A stretch of DNA of 64,000 nucleotides from positions 101,020 through 165,019 of the forward strand of contig JACRLB010000032.1 in NCBI GenBank assembly GCA_016235445.1. Direction: 5' to 3'. The notes beneath the pieces are model-generated. The model ran no database searches and was not told the origin of the DNA. It was given only the letters and a program-made list of their open reading frames with translations. This document shows, piece after piece, positions 41,091 to 49,543 of this stretch. Positions within the stretch are counted from its first letter, which is position 1; every line of letters starts with the position of its first letter. Position numbers and translations under genes: made by a program. The DNA is from Chloroflexota bacterium. Its GTDB lineage: Bacteria > Chloroflexota > Anaerolineae > Anaerolineales > Villigracilaceae.

Positions 41091-41732
41091 ATGTTTGTCG
41101 GTGAAAGAATGTCCCACCCTGTAATTACGGTCTCGCCTGAGGCCTCGATCCATGATGCGCTCGCCATGTTCAAGAAGGAACACATCCGCCGCGCGCCCGT
41201 CACCAAAGACGGCAAGTTGATCGGCATCGTATCTGAGCGTGATCTGTTGAACGCATCCCCTTCCCCAGTGACCAGCTTGAGTGTGTGGGAGATGAACTAC
41301 CTGATCAGCAAAGTGACCGTGAAGCAGGTGATGAACAAAAAGGTCAAGACCATCGATGTAAACACCCCCATCGAAGAAGCCGCCCGCATCATGGCAGATT
41401 TGAAAATTGGCGGCCTGCCCGTTCTGCGCTCTGGCAAGGTTGTCGGCATGATTACGGAAACCGACCTGTTCAAAATCCTGCTCGAGCTGATGGGCGCGCG
41501 TACCAAGGCAATCCGCGTTACCGCCGCCATTGACGATAAACCTGGCGCTCTGGCGAAGGTCACCAAAGCCATCGCCGAAGCAGGCGGAAACTTCATCTCC
41601 TTCGGCCAGTTTGCAGGCGACGACCCCAGCACAAAGACCCTCACCTTCAAAGTGGCTGGCATCAAGAAGGATGAAGCGAAAAAGGCGCTCGCCAACACCG
41701 TAAAGAAATTCTGGGATATTCGGCAGAGTTAA
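41091..41732 (+). CDS. CBS-pair and ACT domain protein
   Basis: A 213-residue protein. Two CBS motifs occupy about 1-60 (MSHPVITVSPEASIHDALAMF, GIVSERDLL) and 75-135 (VMNKKVKTIDVNTPIEEAARIM, GMITETDLF). An ACT domain follows at 142-205 (IDDKPGALAKVTKAIAEAGGN). CBS pairs bind adenosine nucleotides and ACT binds amino acids, so this is a small-molecule sensor resembling AcuB; it has no enzyme domain. GGAGGCT sits before the ATG and a strong terminator follows. Confidence 0.93.
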   Translation: MFVGERMSHPVITVSPEASIHDALAMFKKEHIRRAPVTKDGKLIGIVSERDLLNASPSPVTSLSVWEMNYLISKVTVKQVMNKKVKTIDVNTPIEEAARIMADLKIGGLPVLRSGKVVGMITETDLFKILLELMGARTKAIRVTAAIDDKPGALAKVTKAIAEAGGNFISFGQFAGDDPSTKTLTFKVAGIKKDEAKKALANTVKKFWDIRQS

Positions 41733-41748
41733 CAACGCCCCATCCAAA

Positions 41749-41782
41749 ACAGCCCACAGTGAAACTTGTGGGCTGTTTTTTT
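41749..41782 (+). terminator. Strong terminator after the CBS-ACT gene
   Basis: ACAGCCCACA (41,749-41,758) pairs perfectly with TGTGGGCTGT (41,767-41,776), followed by seven T. Confidence 0.9.
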
Positions 41783-42009
41783 ATTTTCCAGGACTTACGC
41801 AAAACCTTGATAGAGTCCACTAATCTCCACGAATTTACGCTAATCCTTTTAAAAATTCGCGGGGATTGGCGGACAAAATATAAACCACACTTAAGCATGG
41901 TCCTACCGCCTTTTCACGATCTACTGATTTTCCATGTTATGGTTATTGCCAAGCCTGGCGGCGCGCAGGGCAGGTCAACTGGGTGAAGGCGTTATACTGC
42001 CCGCCAGCA

Positions 42010-42359
42010 AAACCATAGTGGCTCATGTGTAGACTCTGTGCAATAGATCAAAACCTTTTAACGCGTTCTCTACCGTACATTTTAGAATCGGGACGCTGAT
42101 GAACGCAGAAAAACGCAGATTTTATTCTTTTTTATCAGCGAAATCAGCGTTTTTCTGCGTCCAAAAAGATTTTGTACGGTAGAGAATTAACGCGAACACT
42201 TGCGCCGCGCGCCAGTGCGGTGTTACGCAAATTGGGCGAATAACGCGAATTTTTTTCGCGTCATTCGTCTCATTCGAAAAATTCGCGTTAAGTTTTTTTC
42301 TCTTTGAAAGTCCGGGCGTTCAGCCTGCACACTCTTTACACATGAGCCACCATGGTTTA
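42010..42359. repeat. Four-layer nested element, outer shell N
   Basis: Arms AAACCATAGTGGCTCATGTG+TA (42,010-42,031) and TACACATGAGCCACCATGGT+TT (42,338-42,359) match with one mismatch over 22 bp. Inside is an A core (42,058-42,292) that starts TTAACGCG and ends TTCGCGTTAAG. Into that core a G shell is inserted (42,066-42,186), and the G shell carries a C core (about 42,093-42,163). The rest of 41,783-42,462 holds no gene; around 41,800-41,880 is another partial palindrome related to ACTTACGCAA ends. Confidence 0.72.
42058..42194. repeat. G element (C core) with 8-bp target duplication
   Basis: TTAACGCG at 42,058-42,065 and 42,187-42,194 flanks 42,066-42,186 exactly. Shell arms TTCTCTACCGTACA and TGTACGGTAGAGAA are perfect over 14 bp. 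The core runs from GGGACGCTGATGAACGCAG to GCGTTTTTCTGCGTCC. Removing the element and one flank restores a continuous A core. Confidence 0.8.
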
Positions 42360-42449
42360 TGTGGGAGAGTCCGCTGGTGGAAGTCACTGGGCCATAAAGA
42401 TCGAATGATTTTGGAGAGTTCATCATCACCATCATAAATCGTAAATTGT

Positions 42450-42455
42450 TATAAT
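42450..42455 (+). promoter_or_regulatory. -10 box TATAAT, leaderless EamA gene
   Basis: TATAAT ends 7 bases before ATG 42,463; no ribosome-binding site is present. Confidence 0.6.
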
Positions 42456-42462
42456 CCCTGCC

Positions 42463-43350
42463 ATGTCCAAACCTAAACTGATCCCCTATCTCGAAGCATT
42501 GTTCGCCGTGGTTGTCTGGGGCGCGTCTTTCATTGCCACAAAAATCGCCGTGGGGCAAATCTCCCCCATCGCCGTGGTGTGGATTCGCTTTGCGATGGGC
42601 ATTCCCATCCTGTTCGCGGCGGTGGCACTGCGCAAACAATTTGCATTCCCCAAAGGCAGTGAATGGCTGTACTTCACCCTGCTTGGATTTCTAGGAATTA
42701 CCTTTCACCAGTGGCTCCAATCCAACGGACTGAAAACCGCGCAAGCCACCACCACCGCATGGATCGTCGCCACATCCCCGGCGTTTATCGCCATCCTCGC
42801 ATGGCTGATCCTCAAGGAAAAACTCAAGTTCCTGCAATCATCGGGCATTGTGCTGGCGATGATCGGCGTGCTGGTCGTGGTCAGCAAGGGAGATTTTTCC
42901 ACACTCGCAATCGGCAGGTTCGGCACGGCGGGCGATTTTCTCATCCTCATCAGCGCGGTCAACTGGGCGGTGTTCTCCATCCTCTCGCGGCACGGGTTAA
43001 AGAATCACCCGTCCACGCGGCTCACATTTTGGGTCATGACCATCGGCTGGCTGATCACATCCGTTGCCTTTTTCGCGCAGGGCAAAATGGTCGAAATCAC
43101 CCAACTCGATTCACGCGGCTGGTGGGCAATGATCTTCCTCGGCATCTTTACCACGGGCTTCGCCTACATCGCCTGGTTCGACGCCCTCGCCCAACTGCCC
43201 GCCGCACAAACAGGCGCATTCCTTTTCATCGAGCCGCCCTCGAGCATGATCGTCGCCGCAATCGTTCTGAAAGAACAAATTACACCTGCGGCCATCCTCG
43301 GCGGTGCGGTGATTTTAATCGGCATCTGGCTGGTAAACAGACAGGGATGA
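42463..43350 (+). CDS. EamA/DMT family transporter
   Basis: A 295-residue membrane protein with ten helices in two EamA repeats (about 8-140 and 150-290). VVWGASFIATKIAVGQISPIAVVWIRFAMG at the start and GFAYIAWFDALAQLPAAQTGAFLFIEP in the second repeat are typical (landmarks WGASFIATK and AYIAWFDAL). The family exports amino acids, nucleosides or other metabolites; the substrate cannot be predicted. The next gene follows after 17 bp and is probably co-transcribed. Confidence 0.92.
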   Translation: MSKPKLIPYLEALFAVVVWGASFIATKIAVGQISPIAVVWIRFAMGIPILFAAVALRKQFAFPKGSEWLYFTLLGFLGITFHQWLQSNGLKTAQATTTAWIVATSPAFIAILAWLILKEKLKFLQSSGIVLAMIGVLVVVSKGDFSTLAIGRFGTAGDFLILISAVNWAVFSILSRHGLKNHPSTRLTFWVMTIGWLITSVAFFAQGKMVEITQLDSRGWWAMIFLGIFTTGFAYIAWFDALAQLPAAQTGAFLFIEPPSSMIVAAIVLKEQITPAAILGGAVILIGIWLVNRQG

Positions 43351-43367
43351 ATTAGGAAGGATGAAGG

Positions 43368-44144
43368 ATGAAGGCAAGAACAACGCCCAATGCAAACATT
43401 GATAAAACAGAAAATGGATACCTTCTGAAAATTCCAGCAGGAGATTCCTCCAGCTACCGCTTTGCCCAGATCGATGACTATTTCGGACTCTCACGCAGGA
43501 AGTTTCCGCATCATTCCCTAACGTTGAGCCTGCGTGCAAAAACCTCGAGCAGTTCCCTCCCCGGAACATGGGGCTTCGGGTTGTGGAACGACCCATTCGG
43601 GATGTCGCTTGGGTTTGGGGGGAAGCGCTGGCAACTGCCAACTCTGCCAAATGCAGTTTGGTTTTTCGGCGCATCACAGCAAAACTATCTTTCATTCACA
43701 GACAACAAACCCGCACAGGGATTTTTAGCGCAATCCTTTCGCTCGCCAAAATTTCATCCACTTTTGATTCCTGCGGGGTTGGCGCTTCCATTTTCAAGAA
43801 AACAAACAAGAAAACTATTGGGAAAAATAATTGAGGAAGATTCAGTGGGATTATCGAGCGCAGAAACTTGCACCCGCAACTCGACCAGCAAGCTGGTCAA
43901 CTCCAGAGTGGATCCAACTCAATGGAACAGATACAGGCTCGAGTGGAGTAAGAAGCGCGTGGCCTGGTATGTGGATGATGCTCTCGTGTTCGAGTCGCCT
44001 GTAAGTCCGAATCCGCTGCTGGGGCTGGTCATCTGGATCGATAATCAATTTGCCGCGTTTCCCCCGGATGGAAAAATCGGGTTCGGAGTTTTGGAAAACC
44101 CCGAACCCGCGTGGCTGGAAATTTCTGATTTGAGTCTGGTTTAG
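43368..44144 (+). CDS. Concanavalin-like beta-sandwich protein, unassigned
   Basis: A 258-residue soluble protein with no signal peptide. Segments such as LTLSLRAKTSSSSLPGTWGFGLWNDPFG, QWNRYRLEWSKKRVAWYVDDALVFESP and LGLVIWIDNQF suggest a LamG or GH16-like jelly roll (landmarks WGFGLWNDPFG, WYVDDALV). The GH16 catalytic ExDxxE is not seen, so it probably binds sugar rather than cleaving it, if it does either. It ends with a 4-bp overlap against the convergent prenyltransferase gene. Confidence 0.7.
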   Translation: MKARTTPNANIDKTENGYLLKIPAGDSSSYRFAQIDDYFGLSRRKFPHHSLTLSLRAKTSSSSLPGTWGFGLWNDPFGMSLGFGGKRWQLPTLPNAVWFFGASQQNYLSFTDNKPAQGFLAQSFRSPKFHPLLIPAGLALPFSRKQTRKLLGKIIEEDSVGLSSAETCTRNSTSKLVNSRVDPTQWNRYRLEWSKKRVAWYVDDALVFESPVSPNPLLGLVIWIDNQFAAFPPDGKIGFGVLENPEPAWLEISDLSLV

Positions 44145-45175
44145 AAAAGCCCAGGCCAGAACTGCGGCAGGAAAGTGCGCAGAAGCGCATCCACAATGAG
44201 GCCGAGGATGAGGAAACCGCCAAACCTGCGGTTCTGCTGGAAGGCAAAACCAGAGAACCACACAGGCCAGACAGGCCAGCCTTCGGGGGCCTGCGCGGGG
44301 CGGGGAGTGTTCAACGCCTTCAACACCATGAGGGCTTCTTTGTAGGCAAGGAAAACGATGAGCATGGCGGGGGTGAAATAGCGTGGCACAAAAACCAGGT
44401 AGGCAATGACAAGATAGATCAGCGCGATGGCGATCTGATCCACACGGCGGGCGGCGGCCTCCCCCACGCGGACAGGGAATGTGCCGACGCCTTTGGTTTT
44501 GTCATCATCGTGCTTGTCGATGTGCTTGGCGATGTTGATGCTGGCAACGCTCAAGCCAAACGGGATGCCCGCAATGACCACGTTCCAATTCCAGAGATCG
44601 GTAAGCACGAAGTACACGCCCGCGATCATAATCGGTCCCCAGATCAGGAAGATGGCGAATTCGCCCAGCCCCCAATATTTGAAGGGATAGGTGTATGCAA
44701 GCAGTACCACTGCGCCAAAGGCGAAAAGGTATAGGGTGGTTGTGGAAAAATTTGTATGAAACAACGCGTACACACCTGCCAGCACAGCCAGTGCGCCGCT
44801 GACAATGAACCAACGAATCGAGGTGGAGGTGTCCCAGAATTTCTGCACCAGCGGATGAACGCCGTACTGGGTGCGGAAGTAATTGTCATTGTCCACGCCG
44901 CGGGTGTAGTCTGTGTAATCGTTGAGGATGTTGTTCGTGCCGTGCGCGATGAACAAGCCGAGGGTAACAATAAGGAAGGTCAGCCAGTCGAAGCGCCCAT
45001 CGCGGGCGGCGAGGATTCCCGCAATTACGCAGGAATAAACGGTGACCAACGTCACCGCGGAACGGGTGGCGATCAACCATTTTGAAACGACATCGAGCGC
45101 ATCCCACTCTTTTTTATCGTCCATTTTGATGAGTTGCCAGGAGGCTTTGCGCCACATGGCGAAATTGATATTCAT
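44141..45175 (-). CDS. UbiA family prenyltransferase
   Basis: A 344-residue membrane enzyme with about nine helices. The first Asp-rich motif is NNILNDYTDYTRGVDNDN (about 81-98) and the second is NIAKHIDKHDDDKTKGVGTFPVRVG (about 210-230, landmark DKHDDDKTKG), which bind Mg-diphosphate of a polyprenyl donor. The pattern is nearer to MenA than to UbiA proper, so a quinone or other lipid-quinol product is likely. No menaquinone gene is next to it. AAGGAGAG precedes the ATG. Confidence 0.88.
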   Translation of the reverse strand: MNINFAMWRKASWQLIKMDDKKEWDALDVVSKWLIATRSAVTLVTVYSCVIAGILAARDGRFDWLTFLIVTLGLFIAHGTNNILNDYTDYTRGVDNDNYFRTQYGVHPLVQKFWDTSTSIRWFIVSGALAVLAGVYALFHTNFSTTTLYLFAFGAVVLLAYTYPFKYWGLGEFAIFLIWGPIMIAGVYFVLTDLWNWNVVIAGIPFGLSVASINIAKHIDKHDDDKTKGVGTFPVRVGEAAARRVDQIAIALIYLVIAYLVFVPRYFTPAMLIVFLAYKEALMVLKALNTPRPAQAPEGWPVWPVWFSGFAFQQNRRFGGFLILGLIVDALLRTFLPQFWPGLF

Positions 45176-45232
45176 AATACTCTCTCCTTGAGTAAAAATT
45201 TAACGGCTTGCTGGGTATTAAGCGTTCAAAAA

Positions 45233-45238
45233 ATTATA
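45233..45238 (-). promoter_or_regulatory. -10 box TATAAT of the prenyltransferase gene
   Basis: TATAAT on the minus strand, 57 bp before ATG 45,175. No clear -35. Confidence 0.45.
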
Positions 45239-45266
45239 CAACCGTTAATATGAAATGCGGTCTTTA

Positions 45267-46355
45267 TTACATCCCCAGTTTTTTTGCCTCGTTCCAAAAG
45301 GCGTCCATCTCTTCCAAAGTCATGTCGGATAAATTGCGTCCCTGCGTTTTCGCGCCTTTTTCCACATAGCCGAAGCGCTTCTTGAATTTCAGGTTCGCTT
45401 CCCGCAATGCAGACTCTGCATCCACTTTGCGCCAGCGGGCGAGGTTGACCAGCACGAAGAACAGGTCGCCCAGTTCGGAGGTCACTTCTTCGAGATTTTG
45501 CGCCTGCTTGATCTCTTCGATTTCTTCGCGGATTTTGTCCAGCACGCCTTCGATCTCAGGCCAGTCAAAGCCCACGCGGGCGGCGCGGTCTTGATATTCC
45601 TGGGCCTGGTTCAACGCAGGCAGAATTGAGGGGACTCCATCCAACAGCCCCTTATCCTCTTTCTTCCCGCCTCTTTCCTTCTCTTTTAGCTTTTCCCAAT
45701 TTTGCAAAACGCCATCCACATCATCGAGTTTGAGGTCTCCAAACACGTGCGGGTGGCGGCGGACGATCTTGTCGTAAATATGTTTTACAACTTCTGTGAT
45801 CGAAAAATCCTTTGCCTCGCTGGCGATCTGGGCATTCAGGATAATTTGCAAGAGCAGGTCGCCGAATTCCTCGCGCATTCCAGCCGTGTCATTTGCATCA
45901 ATCGCGGCTAGCGCTTCGTAGGATTCTTCGAGCAGGTGTTTGCGCAGGGTTTGGTGAGTCTGCTCCTTGTCCCACGGACAGCCGTCCTGCGGGGCGCGGA
46001 GGTGAGCCACGATCTCAGCGAAGGATTCAAAGGATGTCCCCTCCCCCAGCGCAGGAATGTACAAGCAGGCGGAGGAAGAAAAATCACCTGAATCCAACAT
46101 TCCCAATCTTTCCTCTTTCTTCTTTCCTCCATCGACAATAAAAACTTCATGTTCATCAGGGTAATTTGCCAGCAACACCGTCTTCACCTGCAAGGCCAGT
46201 TCACGCGAATCAACGCCGAAGATCAGCGTGTCCACATCGGGCGGGGTGGGAGGAAAATGCGCGGATGAAAATACCTGCGCTTCGAGCAGGGTCAATTTTG
46301 AGGGCGGGGTGAGGCGCAGTGTGTCGAATGCAGAAGAGATCAAATTAATATCCAT
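45267..46355 (-). CDS. mazG: MazG nucleoside triphosphate pyrophosphohydrolase with extra N-domain
   Basis: A 362-residue protein. Residues 110-355 are full-length MazG with two helical repeats: FAEIVAHLRAPQDGCPWDKEQTH, LLEESYEALAAI and EEFGDLLLQIILNAQIA carry the Mg-binding E-x-x-E and E-x-x-D sets. It removes pyrophosphate from damaged or excess NTPs. Residues 1-105 do not resemble MazG; TLIFGVDSRELALQVKTVLLANYPDEHEVFIVDGG resembles the end of a tetrapyrrole-methylase-like domain as in YabN fusions, but is too short for a complete one (landmark LIFGVDSREL). Confidence 0.9.
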   Translation of the reverse strand: MDINLISSAFDTLRLTPPSKLTLLEAQVFSSAHFPPTPPDVDTLIFGVDSRELALQVKTVLLANYPDEHEVFIVDGGKKKEERLGMLDSGDFSSSACLYIPALGEGTSFESFAEIVAHLRAPQDGCPWDKEQTHQTLRKHLLEESYEALAAIDANDTAGMREEFGDLLLQIILNAQIASEAKDFSITEVVKHIYDKIVRRHPHVFGDLKLDDVDGVLQNWEKLKEKERGGKKEDKGLLDGVPSILPALNQAQEYQDRAARVGFDWPEIEGVLDKIREEIEEIKQAQNLEEVTSELGDLFFVLVNLARWRKVDAESALREANLKFKKRFGYVEKGAKTQGRNLSDMTLEEMDAFWNEAKKLGM

Positions 46356-46373
46356 GAAAATCTCCGTTAAAAG

Positions 46374-46412
46374 CGTAATTGGTAATTCGTAAATTACGAA
46401 TTACCAATTACG
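46374..46412. repeat. Perfect 19-bp-arm palindrome, family J
   Basis: CGTAATTGGTAATTCGTAA, one A, then TTACGAATTACCAATTACG. It lies between mazG and rpsI and would form a strong hairpin in the ribosomal transcript, possibly marking the operon end, though no T-run follows on the minus strand. A relative is at 63,196. Confidence 0.75.
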
Positions 46413-46435
46413 AACTGAGTTCGGGTTTATGAAAA

Positions 46436-46834
46436 CTAGCGTTTGGTGTAGGTTGGAGCCTTGCGGGCTTTCTTGAGGCCTGGCTTTTTGCGTTCCTTCA
46501 CGCGGGCGTCGCGGGTGAGCAAGCCCTTTTTGCGGAGGGCGGATGTCCAGTCTGCGTTGATGATCTGGAGTGCGCGGGCAACGCCGAGGCGTACCGCTTC
46601 GGTCTGGCCTGTGGTGCCGCCGCCGCTGACGAGAACGCTGACATCGTATTTGGCCGCTTCCTGACCGACTGCGCTGAACGGGCGCAGAATGTCAGCAAGG
46701 TCGCCCATGCGAGGAAAGTACACCGCGCCGTCTTTTTCGTTGACGGTCATCTTGCCGGAGCCGGTCATAAGGCGCACGCGGGCGGTGCTTTCCTTGCGGC
46801 GTCCAATGCCTTCATAATATTGAGCCATATTCAC
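46436..46834 (-). CDS. rpsI: 30S ribosomal protein S9
   Basis: A 132-residue S9. YEGIGRRKESTARVRLMTGSG at the start and a basic end KERKKPGLKKARKAPTYTKR, whose final Lys-Arg reaches the P-site tRNA, are diagnostic (landmarks GRRKESTARV, YTKR). It is the last gene of the block, 8 bp after rplM. Confidence 0.98.
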   Translation of the reverse strand: MNMAQYYEGIGRRKESTARVRLMTGSGKMTVNEKDGAVYFPRMGDLADILRPFSAVGQEAAKYDVSVLVSGGGTTGQTEAVRLGVARALQIINADWTSALRKKGLLTRDARVKERKKPGLKKARKAPTYTKR

Positions 46835-46842
46835 TTACCTCT

Positions 46843-47286
46843 TTATTCCATAACTTGCGGGTTTTGCACCGCGTGGGGATGATCGGGGCCAGCATAGATC
46901 TTCAGGCGCTTGAGAACGGCGCGTCCCATGCGGTTGTGCGGCAACATGCCCCACACAGCATCGCGCAAAGCGCGGTCAGGATATGTGGCAAGCTGGTCGC
47001 GAAGAGAAATGCTCTTCAAACCACCGGGGTATCCCGAATGGCTGTAGTAGATCTTCGATTCAAGTTTGGAGTGGGTCTTGGTACCGGTCACGGTTACGCG
47101 TTCGGTATTCACCACCACCACAAAATCACCCATCTCCACGCCGGGCGTGAAAGTGGGCTTGTGCTTTCCAAGCAGAACACGCGCAACTTGCGCGGCCAAA
47201 CGGCCCAGGGTCTGCCCTTCTGCATTTACCAAAATCCAGTTGCGCTGAATCTCAGCGGCTTTCGGATAGTACGTCTTCTGTTGCAC
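46843..47286 (-). CDS. rplM: 50S ribosomal protein L13
   Basis: A 147-residue L13, an early-assembly large-subunit protein. Motifs include WILVNAEGQTLGRLAAQVARVLLGKHKPTFTP, KIYYSHSGYPGGLK and WGMLPHNRMGR (landmarks GRLAAQVA, HSGYPGG, GMLPHNRMG). It pairs with rpsI as in most bacteria. Some family members act in transcription antitermination in other phyla; nothing here bears on that. Confidence 0.98.
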   Translation of the reverse strand: MQQKTYYPKAAEIQRNWILVNAEGQTLGRLAAQVARVLLGKHKPTFTPGVEMGDFVVVVNTERVTVTGTKTHSKLESKIYYSHSGYPGGLKSISLRDQLATYPDRALRDAVWGMLPHNRMGRAVLKRLKIYAGPDHPHAVQNPQVME

Positions 47287-47323
47287 TTTCGTCTCTCCGT
47301 TTCCTTAATATCATTTCAAATGA

Positions 47324-48058
47324 TCAATAATTTACTTTTGTTAGTGTCAGCCCGTTCGAGGGAGCCAGCCCCGAGAGAAGTTTTCCCTGCTTCGATAAAG
47401 CATGTTGGACTTTCTCTACCGAGCTTTTTCCCAGAGCAAGCGACACCTGCACAAATACCAGTCTTCTTACCATGCGATATAAAAACGCATCTGCCTGAAC
47501 TTCAAACTGCCACTCACCATTCGGCATTTTTCTCCACTCGGTCTTTGCCACCGTCCGCACCGTTGTCCCTTTTGGGGTTGTCGGGGAACCGAAGGCGGCA
47601 AAATCATGTGTGCCGAGGAAGATGCCTGCGTTCTGGTTGAGGGCATTTCCATCCAGGGATGGCCAGACCCGCCATGCGTACCGTTCGCGCAACGGGTCGC
47701 GGATCGGTTCGCAAAACAGTCTGTAGCAGTACGTCCGCGAAATTGCATCGAACCGCGGATGAAAATCTGCCGGGGCTGGGCGAACGCTTTTTACAGCAAG
47801 ATCAGGTGGAAGGTCCGCATTGAGCGCTTTGAGCAGTTTGTCTGCCGTGTGCGCCCATTCAAAGTCGAATGCGGCCACCTGTCCTGTTGCATGAACTCCT
47901 GTGTCTGTTCTGCCAGCCATAAGGACCGACCTGTCAGACCAGCCGAGATTGCGAAGGGCTTTTTCAAACTCGCCCTGCACAGTTCGGGAGTTCGCCTGCC
48001 GCTGACTGCCCGTAAACCCGGAGCCATCGTAGGCAAGGGTAACCTGGTAACGTGCCAT
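47324..48058 (-). CDS. truA: tRNA pseudouridine synthase A
   Basis: A 244-residue enzyme that makes pseudouridine at positions 38-40 of tRNA anticodon arms. The catalytic Asp is in AGRTDTGVHATGQVAAFD (about residue 52). YDGSGFTGSQRQ, RYAWRVWP and FLYRMVRRLVFVQ are family motifs. It follows rplQ by 50 bp, the standard order rpoA-rplQ-truA-rplM-rpsI. Confidence 0.96.
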   Translation of the reverse strand: MARYQVTLAYDGSGFTGSQRQANSRTVQGEFEKALRNLGWSDRSVLMAGRTDTGVHATGQVAAFDFEWAHTADKLLKALNADLPPDLAVKSVRPAPADFHPRFDAISRTYCYRLFCEPIRDPLRERYAWRVWPSLDGNALNQNAGIFLGTHDFAAFGSPTTPKGTTVRTVAKTEWRKMPNGEWQFEVQADAFLYRMVRRLVFVQVSLALGKSSVEKVQHALSKQGKLLSGLAPSNGLTLTKVNY

Positions 48059-48061
48059 AAA

Positions 48062-48110
48062 AGAGACTAGAGATTAGTTATTCGAGGCTGGTCTCTAGTT
48101 TCTAGTCTCT
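48062..48110. repeat. Inverted repeat between truA and rplQ
   Basis: AGAGACTAGA (48,062-48,071) and TCTAGTCTCT (48,101-48,110) are perfect arms, with a further TCTCTAG inside. It fills the 50-bp gap and touches the rplQ stop. Confidence 0.6.
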
Positions 48111-48486
48111 ATTCCTCTACCAATTCAAGAACCACCATTTCGGCAGAGTCGCCGAGGCGGGGTCCAAGTTTGGTGACGCGGGTGTAACCACCATTGCGGG
48201 TTGCAAAGCGGGGGGCAATTTCGTCAAACAGGCGTTTGATGATCTGGTTGTCGCCCAGTTTGGAAATGGCGAGGCGGCGGGCGTGAACTTTCTGTTCGGG
48301 GGTGCCGCTTTCGCTGTTCTTGGCAAGGGTAATCAGGCGTTCGGCGTCACCGCGAATCGCGGCGGCCTTGGCCTTGGTGGTTTGAATCCGTTCGTGCGTA
48401 AAAAACTGTTTGATCAGGTTGCGGCGCAGAGCAATACGCGAGCTCGTTGTGCGTCCCAACCGATAACCTGCTACTGAATGTCGCAT
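48109..48486 (-). CDS. rplQ: 50S ribosomal protein L17
   Basis: A 125-residue L17, which lines the exit tunnel region. It begins MRHSVAGYRLGRTTSSRIALRRNL and contains FFTHERIQTTKAKA and RNGGYTRVTKLGPRLGDSAEM (landmarks RLGRTTSSR, GGYTRVTKLG). Follows rpoA after 3 bp. Confidence 0.98.
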   Translation of the reverse strand: MRHSVAGYRLGRTTSSRIALRRNLIKQFFTHERIQTTKAKAAAIRGDAERLITLAKNSESGTPEQKVHARRLAISKLGDNQIIKRLFDEIAPRFATRNGGYTRVTKLGPRLGDSAEMVVLELVEE

Positions 48487-48489
48487 CTC

Positions 48490-49461
48490 TTAACTCTCCG
48501 AGGATGAATCATTTTTCATGAAGCCCTTCTCGTGCATTTTGTCGCGAAGCTCATCGAGACTCTTCTCGCCAAAATTGCGGATGGACATGACCGCGGTCTC
48601 GCCTTTTTCGAGGAGGTCGAGCACATCACCAACGGTGGTGATGCCGGTGCGCTTCAAGGAGTTGAAGACACGCACGGAAAGGTCCAGGGCTTCCACCGGC
48701 GTTTCCGCCAGTTCACTGCTCAAACGGCTTCCGGAAGATTCGCGTTCGACTGCCACTGTCAACATCTCTTCGTTGATGCCTGCAACATAGCGCAGGTGAT
48801 CGATGAGAATGCGGGCGGAGGAACTGAGCGCGCGTTCCGGGGAAATGGTGCCGTCTGTCCAGATTTCCAAAATCAATTTGTCGTAGTTGGTGCTCTGCCC
48901 CACGCGGGCTGAAGCCACCTCCCAATTGACGCGTTTTACAGGGCTGAAGATCGCATCCACCGGCAGTTCGCCGATGGGCATGTGCCCTGCGCGTTCATTG
49001 GCTGGAGAGTAGCCGCGGCCACGCTCGACTACGAATTCGATATCGTGCTTGGCCTTGGCGCCGTCCACAGTGAAGAGGTACGTGTCGGGATTGACGATCT
49101 CGATCTCGGCGGGGGTGATAATATCCGCCGCAGTGACCGTTCCCTCGCCACGCACTTCGAGTTGCATTCGGGCGCTGTCGACGCCATCCATTTTGATGCG
49201 GACTTGTTTGACCTGCAACATGACTTGGATGACATCTTCCCGTACGCCGGGGATGTCGCTAAATTCGTGCAGCACATCCGAAAGGCGCAGAGAGGTAATT
49301 GCTGTTCCCTCCAGAGAGGAGAGCAACACGCGGCGCAGGGCATTGCCCAACGTCACGCCGTAGCCGCCCTCTAGTGGGCTGATTGTGAATTTGCCATAAT
49401 TTCGAGCTTCTGCTTCGCGCTCGATTTTTGGCATAACCATGTTCGTAATGATACCCGTCAC
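48490..49461 (-). CDS. rpoA: RNA polymerase alpha subunit
   Basis: A 323-residue alpha subunit. The N-domain (about 15-235) contains PLEGGYGVTLGNALRRVLLSSLEG, the dimer and assembly region. The C-domain (about 255-315) has VRVFNSLKRTGITTVGDVL and IRNFGEKSLDELRDKM, which contact UP elements and activators (landmarks GITTVGDVL, RNFGEKSLDEL). GTG 49,461 has AGGTGA nearby; ATG at 49,440 or 49,434 would remove 7-9 residues and is also possible. Confidence 0.97.
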   Translation of the reverse strand: MTGIITNMVMPKIEREAEARNYGKFTISPLEGGYGVTLGNALRRVLLSSLEGTAITSLRLSDVLHEFSDIPGVREDVIQVMLQVKQVRIKMDGVDSARMQLEVRGEGTVTAADIITPAEIEIVNPDTYLFTVDGAKAKHDIEFVVERGRGYSPANERAGHMPIGELPVDAIFSPVKRVNWEVASARVGQSTNYDKLILEIWTDGTISPERALSSSARILIDHLRYVAGINEEMLTVAVERESSGSRLSSELAETPVEALDLSVRVFNSLKRTGITTVGDVLDLLEKGETAVMSIRNFGEKSLDELRDKMHEKGFMKNDSSSES

Positions 49462-49543
49462 GGTTCACCTGTCCCTTTTGATAATGCGCACCGGGCCGCG
49501 TACCAGCTATCAGGTCCGACCCGAGGCGCAACTGGAGGAATAA

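Noticed and set aside
46855..47640. A 261-codon plus-strand frame
   Set aside because: Antisense to rplM and truA, both well supported.
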